64,000 nt of DNA from Peterkaempfera podocarpi (GTDB taxonomy: Bacteria > Actinomycetota > Actinomycetes > Streptomycetales > Streptomycetaceae), in the NCBI RefSeq assembly GCF_042466665.1, contig NZ_CP162102.1, positions 7,192,001 through 7,256,000 on the forward strand, read 5' to 3'. The notes beneath the pieces were generated by a model. That model did no database searches. It saw only the letters and a program-made list of their open reading frames with translations, and had not been told where the DNA came from. Positions 58,539 through 64,000 of this stretch are shown one piece after another; the first letter of the stretch is position 1, and every line of letters begins with the position of its first letter. The position numbers and the translations under genes were made by a program.

Positions 58539-60838
58539 GTGATCGCCTGCCGGGCCCAGATCACCTTGCCGCTTCCCGTGTAGCGGGTGCCCCAGCTCTG
58601 CGCCATCCGGGCGACGATGAACAGCCCACGACCGCCCTCGTCATTGGCCCGGGCGTGCCGCAGCCGGGGGGCGTTGCCACCCGAGTCGAAGACCTCGCAG
58701 GTCAGCGCCTGGTCGCGGATCAGCCGCAGATGGATCGGCGCGGCCCCGTAGCGCACCGCGTTGGTGATCAGCTCACTGGCGATCAGTTCGGCGGAGAAGA
58801 GCTCGTCCGCCAGCCCCCAGGCGATCAGCTGCTCCCGTACCCGGCAGCGGGCCGTCGCCGCGGAGGACGGATCGCAGGGCAGCTCCCAGGTGGCCACCCG
58901 GTCCGGGCCCAGGACGCGGGTGCGGGCCAGCAGCAGCACCGCGTCCTCCCGAGGGCGGGCGGGCAGCAGTGTGTAGACGGCTGTGTCGCAGATGTCCTTC
59001 AGCGGCCGCTCGGGCCGGGTGACCGCCTCCCGGAGCCGCCGCAGGCCGTCCTCCGGCTCCGCGGTGCCGCACAGCATGCCCTGGCTGAACAGGGTGAGCA
59101 GGCTGCCCTCGGCCAGCCGCAGATCGCAGGCGTCGAACGGCAGGTCGCCCTCGCCCAGCGGCGGCCCGGTCGGCACCTCCAGCTGTTCCACCGTGCCGTC
59201 CGGGTGTGTGATCAGCGGGGACGGATGACCGGCGCTGGCGGCCGTACAGCGCCGGGACAGCGGGTCGTAGACCACATAGAGGCAGGTGGCGCGGAGCGAC
59301 TCGGCCGACGCCGCGGCGGGGGTCGGCCAGTCGGCGCTCTCCTCGGCGATCCGCAGCGCGGTGTCGTCGAGCCTGGCGAGCAGTTCGTCCGGCTCCAGGT
59401 CCAGCACGGCCAGCGCGTCGATGGCGGTGCGCAGCCGCGCCATGGTGGCGGCGGTGCGCAGGCCCCGCCCGGAGACGTCGCCCACCACCAGGGCGACCCG
59501 TGCCCCGGAGAGCGGGATCACATCGAACCAGTCGCCTCCGGCGCCGGCCGGCAGGTAGTACCGGGCGATGTCGGCCGCGTCCTGCCGCGGCGGTGTGGAG
59601 CGCACCAGGTGCCGCTGGAGGGTCACCGCGACGGTGTGCTCGCGGGTGAAGCGGCGGGCGTTGTCCACACAGAGCGCCGTGCGTGCGGCCAGGTCCACGG
59701 CCACCGTGAGGTCGTCGTCGTCGAACGCGTCGGGATGGTTTGTGCGGTAGAAGCTCACCAGGCCAAGCACCGCGCCCCGCACCACCAGCGGCACCACGAT
59801 CAGCGAGTGCGCGCCGACCGACCGCAGCCTCGCGGCCCGCTGCGGGTCGTTGGCCAGCCACTCGCGGCCCTCGGTCTCCAGGTCGCGTACCACCCGGGGT
59901 TCCAGATCGGTGAGGCTCTGGGTGAACGGGGTGGGGAAGGGGAAGCCGCTCACCGCTCCGACCGGGAAGGCGCCCAGCTCCGAGTGGAGGGAGCGGAAGG
60001 CGGCCCGCCGTACGGGGACATCGGGGTCGACCGGGCCGAGGGGCGGATCCGCACCCCTGACCACGGAGTCCAGCAGGTCCACGGCCGCCGCGTCGGCGAA
60101 GCGCGGGACGGCGACCTCGGTCAGCTCGACCGCGGTCTTCATGGTGTCCAGGGTGGTGCCGATGGACATCCGGGCGTCATGGAGCAGCGAAAGCCGGGCC
60201 CTGGTGTGCTCACGCTCGGTGACGTCGGTCACCGAGACGGCGATGCCGAGCAGTTGCCCGTCCGGATCTGTCAGCCGGAAGGCGGACACCGAGAAGATGT
60301 GCTCCCTGCCCGACCGGGAGGGCGGGCAGCAGTGCAACAGGTGGTCCTGGAGCTTGACGCCGGTGGAGAGGACCTTGCGCAGCAGCGGTTCCACCTGGCC
60401 GTGGTCACAGGCGGGGTAGACATCGGAGATGTGCCGGCCGACCACGTCCTGCGGGTCCACGTCCCGGGCGCCGGAGGCGTTGGCGTTGAACCTGAGCACC
60501 CGCAGTTCCGGGTCCAGGACGTGCAGCCCCAGCGGCGACTGGGTGAACAGCGCCTCCAGCACGGCGGAGTTGATCGCCCACTGGGCCGCCGAGGCCTCGG
60601 TCCGGGCCGACACGGCCCAGGCCGCCGCCCCGTCCGCCGCGGCCCCGTCCGCCGCCGCCATGGGACGCAGCTCCAGCCGCAGGCCCTCCGCGGCGCGGCC
60701 CTCCGGCGGGATCAGCGACGCCGCAGGCCGCCCGACTGCCTGCTCGGCTGTGCGGCCGAGCAGCCGCTCCGCCTCACGGCTCCACTCCACGACGACACCC
60801 TCGGCGTCGAGCAGCATCAGGGGATCCGGCTCCGTCAC
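58523..60838 (-). CDS. PAS-GAF-SpoIIE phosphatase-like regulator with anti-sigma-type ATPase domain
   Basis: 771 aa. In order: two PAS domains (MLLDAEGVVVEWSREAERLL; LHVLDPELRVLRFNANASG), a GAF domain (about 235-395), a SpoIIE/PP2C domain (about 410-620) and a HATPase_c kinase domain (about 640-765; ELIASELITNAVRYG, DEGGRGLFIVARMA). The phosphatase keeps AGAGGDWFDVIPL and VVGDVSGRG. But the usual YTDG metal loop reads FSQG, with Gln586 for Asp, and the last DD is ED. So phosphatase activity is doubtful while the kinase half looks intact. Such proteins act in partner-switching control of sigma factors; no target is adjacent. Confidence 0.85.
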   Translation of the reverse strand: MTEPDPLMLLDAEGVVVEWSREAERLLGRTAEQAVGRPAASLIPPEGRAAEGLRLELRPMAAADGAAADGAAAWAVSARTEASAAQWAINSAVLEALFTQSPLGLHVLDPELRVLRFNANASGARDVDPQDVVGRHISDVYPACDHGQVEPLLRKVLSTGVKLQDHLLHCCPPSRSGREHIFSVSAFRLTDPDGQLLGIAVSVTDVTEREHTRARLSLLHDARMSIGTTLDTMKTAVELTEVAVPRFADAAAVDLLDSVVRGADPPLGPVDPDVPVRRAAFRSLHSELGAFPVGAVSGFPFPTPFTQSLTDLEPRVVRDLETEGREWLANDPQRAARLRSVGAHSLIVVPLVVRGAVLGLVSFYRTNHPDAFDDDDLTVAVDLAARTALCVDNARRFTREHTVAVTLQRHLVRSTPPRQDAADIARYYLPAGAGGDWFDVIPLSGARVALVVGDVSGRGLRTAATMARLRTAIDALAVLDLEPDELLARLDDTALRIAEESADWPTPAAASAESLRATCLYVVYDPLSRRCTAASAGHPSPLITHPDGTVEQLEVPTGPPLGEGDLPFDACDLRLAEGSLLTLFSQGMLCGTAEPEDGLRRLREAVTRPERPLKDICDTAVYTLLPARPREDAVLLLARTRVLGPDRVATWELPCDPSSAATARCRVREQLIAWGLADELFSAELIASELITNAVRYGAAPIHLRLIRDQALTCEVFDSGGNAPRLRHARANDEGGRGLFIVARMAQSWGTRYTGSGKVIWARQAITHTEG

Positions 60839-60932
60839 TGATCAGCTCACCTCCGCGGCTCCGCTCGTCGTACGGGCCCGCTCCGGTCCTGCCTCCACAA
60901 TCGCAGACTTCTGCTGCAAAGCCTCCGTTTGC

Positions 60933-60949
60933 ATGACTTAATGGGTCAT
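60933..60949. promoter_or_regulatory. Palindrome ATGAC-N7-GTCAT in a divergent gap
   Basis: A perfect 5-bp-arm inverted repeat in an AT-richer patch lies between the SpoIIE-type gene (starts 60838, leftward) and the small membrane protein gene (starts 60980, rightward). It is a possible shared operator; arms are short, so chance is not excluded. Confidence 0.35.
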
Positions 60950-60979
60950 ATCCGGCATGCCGACCGTGGAGGAAGTGTC

Positions 60980-61105
60980 GTGCTCGCTCTCCAGATCATC
61001 GGATACACGCTGCTGGTGCTCGCCATCCTCGCCGGGACCCTGCTCTTCCTGATGGGCGGCCTGCGCTACCGGGACCGGCCGGCGCCGCAACGCCGCCAGG
61101 ACTGA
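60980..61105 (+). CDS. Very small single-helix membrane protein (41 aa)
   Basis: From the GTG at 60980: a hydrophobic helix IIGYTLLVLAILAGTLLFLM follows LALQ, then a basic tail GGLRYRDRPAPQRRQD. By the positive-inside rule the tail is cytoplasmic. GGAGGAA lies six bases before the start, a strong ribosome-binding site for so short a frame. I recognise no family. It diverges from the SpoIIE-type regulator and may be controlled with it. Confidence 0.6.
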   Translation: MLALQIIGYTLLVLAILAGTLLFLMGGLRYRDRPAPQRRQD

Positions 61106-61121
61106 CCGGTCGCCGCCCCGA

Positions 61122-63290
61122 TCAGCTCCCGTCGCCGGGCGGCCCGGGTGCGAGCCGGGTCAGATTGCGGGCGACGGCGGCGAGCCAGACCCGTAGGTCC
61201 GTCGCATACAGCGACTCCTGCCCGGTGGCGTCACGGGTGGCCCGGTTGCCGGCGCCCGGGTCGGGCAGCGCCGCTGGGGGAACGGGTACGGACAGCCGCA
61301 ACCCGGCCGCGGCCCTGCGGTAGGCGGCGGCCACCCTGGCGGCCTCCCGCTCCAGATGCCCCACAGCGATCGGCGCCCCGGCCAGACACCCGGGGGAGGA
61401 GCGGCCCAGCACCACCTCCGCCCCGCGCACACTGAACTGCCCGGCGACCAGCGCGGCCTGCCAGTCCACCCCGGCCAGCCGGCGGTCCGCCCGCTCGGCG
61501 TGGTACTGCGCATAGCCCGCCTCGGCGAGGATCATGACCTGCCGGGCGTGCGGCAGGGCCTGCCCCCGGTGCGGGCGCCCGCCCACCACGGCCACGGTCT
61601 CCTGCACCGCGTCCGCGGCACCGCTCAGGAAGTCGCCCATCGCCCTGCGCAGCTCCCCGCCGCCGCCCCGGGGCCAGGCGCACAGCCCCGTCACGGTGCC
61701 CACCACTGCCCCGACGAGCACATTGAGCAGCCGGACCTCGACCAGCTGCCAGCCGGCCGACGCCAGCTGGCTGAAGAGGATCGACACCACCAGGGTGAAC
61801 AGCCCCTGCCCCCAGCCCTGACCCAGCAGCGGACCCGCGGTGAAGGCCAGCAGCATCACCGGAGGCATCGCCGCGGCGTAGAACGCCGGATGGTGGCCCA
61901 CCGCCACCAGTAGGACCCCGGCCGCCAGCGCCCCCAGGAAAGTGCCGATCAGCGCCGGACGCAGGGCCGTCCTGGTGTCCGCCGCCGTGCCCCGCATCAG
62001 GGTGAGCGTCGCCAGCAGCACCCAGAAGCCGTGCGTCACCCCGAGTCCCGCGGCGGTCAGCCGGGCAGCGGCCAGGGCCAGGGCGATGCGCACCGCGCTC
62101 TGGAAGGCGACCGAACGCGGTGTCAGATGGCAGCGCAGCCGGGTCCACCACAGCATCGCCGTCGGCTGCTCCGCGTACCAGAAGGGGCCCGGCCGCTCCT
62201 CCGGCGGCGCCTCGTCCGGCGGCACCGGGGCGCCCCTGCCGATCCGGGTTCCCAGCAGGACGAAGCGGGTCGCCACGGCCACATCCAGCGCCACCGAGCC
62301 CTGGCGCACCCGATGCCGGTCCGCCTCGGGCGCCAGCCGGCGCAACGCGTCCGCCCGCAGCTGCTCGAAGACCCGCACCGCCTGCTCCAGCTCCCCGGTG
62401 TCGGGCGGAGGACCGGTGCCACGCTGAGCGGCCGCGGCGGCGCGCAGCGCCCGGGCGGTGCAGTGCAGCAGGGTCCCGGCTGACGGGAGCAGCTTGTTGC
62501 TGCGGCTCAGCTCGGCCAGCCGCCCGGTCTGTGAGGCGGCGTACCGCAGTGCGGACGCCGTGTGGCCGCGTGAGCGGTCGACCCGGCCGGCGGAGGCGGG
62601 CCGCTCCATCGGCGGCATGCGCGAGAAGCGCAGCTCCTCCACGGCGGCGGCGGTCAGCGGCACCAGCCGCTCGGCCCGCTGCACAGCTCCCGGCCGGCAC
62701 TCGGCGGCATCCCCCAGCGCGTCCGTGCAGTCCGCCAGCGCGTCCGCCGCGCGGGCGAGCCGGTCCTGGTAGCGCTCGGGCGGCGGGTCCGGCCAGAGCG
62801 CCACCTCGACCGCGGCCAGCAGTCCCACACCGACGGTCACCCCGGCCAGCCGGTCGGGCAGGGCGGAGGGCACGTACGGCGGGAAGCACGGCAGGATGTA
62901 GAGGAGCTGCAGTCCGTTGGTCAGGCCGACCAGCCGCGGGCCGCCCACCCCGGCGAAGGACACGGTGAAGCCGAGCAGCAGCATGCCCAGCGCCGCAGCC
63001 CAGGCGTGCGCCGCCAGCACGGTGCCGACCGTGATGAGCACATACGCCGCAGGCAGGGCCCGCAGCAGGGTCCGGGCCCGTTCCGCCGGCGGGCCGCCCA
63101 GTTGGGAGAGGACCCCGGTGGCGAGGGTGGCGAAGATCGCATAGGTGCCCATCGTCCGGTTGGAGAGGCCGTAGCGGCAGACGTAGAAGCCCACGCTCGC
63201 CGCGACGGTCACCCGGGTGCCCTGCCGGAGGGCGGCCGTCAGGCCGGGGACCCGCCGGCACAAGCGGTCCAGGGGTGCGGTCACGGCCAT
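61122..63290 (-). CDS. FUSC-family membrane exporter-like protein
   Basis: 722 aa. Two blocks of hydrophobic segments (about 15-165 and 400-545) separated by a soluble helical region, and a C-terminal cytoplasmic domain. This is the fusaric acid resistance/aromatic acid exporter layout. PPFRSVAFQ-like FUSC segments appear as TPRSVAFQSAVRIALALAAA and THGFWVLLATLTLMRGTAAD, with TRTALRPALIGTFLGALAAG. The ATG at 63290 begins MAVTAPLDRLCRRVPGL. It follows the chloride channel gene by 58 bp on the same strand, so they may be cotranscribed. The substrate is unknown. Confidence 0.82.
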   Translation of the reverse strand: MAVTAPLDRLCRRVPGLTAALRQGTRVTVAASVGFYVCRYGLSNRTMGTYAIFATLATGVLSQLGGPPAERARTLLRALPAAYVLITVGTVLAAHAWAAALGMLLLGFTVSFAGVGGPRLVGLTNGLQLLYILPCFPPYVPSALPDRLAGVTVGVGLLAAVEVALWPDPPPERYQDRLARAADALADCTDALGDAAECRPGAVQRAERLVPLTAAAVEELRFSRMPPMERPASAGRVDRSRGHTASALRYAASQTGRLAELSRSNKLLPSAGTLLHCTARALRAAAAAQRGTGPPPDTGELEQAVRVFEQLRADALRRLAPEADRHRVRQGSVALDVAVATRFVLLGTRIGRGAPVPPDEAPPEERPGPFWYAEQPTAMLWWTRLRCHLTPRSVAFQSAVRIALALAAARLTAAGLGVTHGFWVLLATLTLMRGTAADTRTALRPALIGTFLGALAAGVLLVAVGHHPAFYAAAMPPVMLLAFTAGPLLGQGWGQGLFTLVVSILFSQLASAGWQLVEVRLLNVLVGAVVGTVTGLCAWPRGGGGELRRAMGDFLSGAADAVQETVAVVGGRPHRGQALPHARQVMILAEAGYAQYHAERADRRLAGVDWQAALVAGQFSVRGAEVVLGRSSPGCLAGAPIAVGHLEREAARVAAAYRRAAAGLRLSVPVPPAALPDPGAGNRATRDATGQESLYATDLRVWLAAVARNLTRLAPGPPGDGS

Positions 63291-63348
63291 CGCGGGGAGT
63301 ACGGCTCGTGGTGGGCGGCGTCGCGGACCGGCCGCCACGCGGGCCCGT

Positions 63349-64000
63349 TCACTGCTCGGTCCGGGCGGTCCGCCCCGGCTGCGGGGACCGGGGCGCCGCG
63401 TCCGCCGGAGCAGGCGCCCGGCCGCGCAGCAGCTCGCCGACCACAAAGGAGACCACCGCCGCGATCACCACCAGCGGGATCTGGTCGACCCCGGTCTTCC
63501 CCAGCAGCAGTGCGGCCAGCACCACCGCCGAGATGGGCAGCCGCAGCGCGGCGGTGGAGGACGCGGTGAGGCCCGCCGCCATGGCGGGCAGCGCACCGAA
63601 GCCCGGGAGTCCGGCGCAGGCCACCCCGAGGACGGCGCCGATCAGCACCGAGGGGAAGATCGGGCCGCCCCGGAAGCTGCCCAGGGAGATCGCCCAGCCC
63701 ACCCCTTTGAAGAGCAGGAGCAACAGCAGCGTGGAGACCGGCCAGCTGTGCGGGTCCATGGCCAGGGTCGCCAGGGTCTCCTGGCCGGAGAGTGCCACGT
63801 CGTCGGGCGGGCGATCGGCCGCCAGTGCGTAGCAGGCGGCGCAGACCCCCACGGCAAGCCCGCACAGCACGGTGCGTTCAAGGGTCCGGCGGCGGGTCCA
63901 CACGGCGGCGTGACGGGCCAGCACCATCACCCCGGCGGTGAGCAGCGCGGTCACCGCGGCCAGCGCAACCCCCCACAGCAGGTCGGCCGCGTCCAGCGGT
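63349..64000 (-). CDS. ClC-type chloride channel/antiporter, 5' end outside window
   Basis: About 217 C-terminal residues are visible. SLGSFRGGPIFPSVLIGAVL is the conserved ClC G-x-F-x-P type filter segment, and GLTASSTAALRLPISAVVLA is the following ClC helix pair. A Pro/Ala-rich tail ends the protein. No CBS domains are present. Its membrane segments continue beyond the window's right edge, so the N-terminal filter motifs cannot be checked. Confidence 0.85.
   Translation of the reverse strand, partial: PLDAADLLWGVALAAVTALLTAGVMVLARHAAVWTRRRTLERTVLCGLAVGVCAACYALAADRPPDDVALSGQETLATLAMDPHSWPVSTLLLLLLFKGVGWAISLGSFRGGPIFPSVLIGAVLGVACAGLPGFGALPAMAAGLTASSTAALRLPISAVVLAALLLGKTGVDQIPLVVIAAVVSFVVGELLRGRAPAPADAAPRSPQPGRTARTEQ

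Overview
The window is high-GC actinobacterial DNA and almost certainly chromosomal Streptomycetaceae. The evidence is GC-rich third codon positions, GTG starts, a 16S-23S spacer without tRNA, GGGGCGCG-type intergenic hairpins, a glycine dehydrogenase gene behind a tandem glycine riboswitch, and lineage families such as DUF5999 and the HipA-like/DUF3037 pair. The 16S variable stretch near 3040-3080 differs from what I remember of Streptomyces coelicolor, so a relative such as Streptacidiphilus or Actinacidiphila is possible. I cannot settle the genus.

Layout. 1-1359 (minus): crr and the start of ptsI (general sugar PTS). 1360-7219 (plus): a complete rRNA operon with leader, 16S, 23S, 5S and terminator. 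7312-16297 (plus): a conserved but poorly understood block: CDP-alcohol phosphatidyltransferase, a ManC-like nucleotidyltransferase with a degenerate phosphomannomutase half, DUF881, Sbp, DUF881, GarA-like FHA protein, FtsR-like MerR, DUF151 protein (frameshifted here) and a second MerR. From memory, the order matches M. tuberculosis Rv1822-Rv1832 apart from gcvH. 16422-18793: SanA-like protein and DNA polymerase IV. 18990-22225 (minus): a DHA2 drug exporter whose 3' end looks frameshifted, and a PRC-barrel/DUF2382 stress protein. 22480-25754: riboswitch and gcvP. 25901-35591: mixed metabolic and resistance genes (DUF5999, GCS2 family ligase, CPBP protease, CoA-transferase, VOC protein, UvrA2/DrrC-like ABC protein, DUF2625). 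35592-36256 holds no gene I can support.

36261-45934: PadR regulator, HAD phosphatase, PdxH-like oxidase, dienelactone hydrolase, Clp-N protein, GlcP-like glucose permease, and a divergent MocR regulator/FMN-protein cluster around a perfect 12-bp palindrome, then a PAP2-diacylglycerol kinase fusion. 45937-54180: a Tat-exported GH47 alpha-mannosidase, an OmpR-type two-component system, and a divergent ferric-reductase-like / FMN-binding protein / ApbE operon, with a type II NADH dehydrogenase-like gene convergent to it. Together these look like a flavin-based transmembrane electron-transfer unit under two-component control, the best candidate for an under-described system here. 54444-58538: HipA-like kinase with DUF3037, MarR regulator followed by a 20-bp tandem repeat, purB, and a DUF7144-like membrane protein. 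58523-64000: a PAS/GAF/SpoIIE/ATPase regulator lacking a metal-binding Asp, a 41-residue membrane protein, a FUSC-family exporter and a truncated ClC chloride channel.

Cross-cutting points. At least six genes have a TANNNT-like -10 box placed so that transcription would start at the start codon (leaderless mRNA). Two genes (the DUF151 protein and the DHA2 exporter) are each restored by adding one base to a homopolymer run, so assembly error must be excluded before either is called a mutation.
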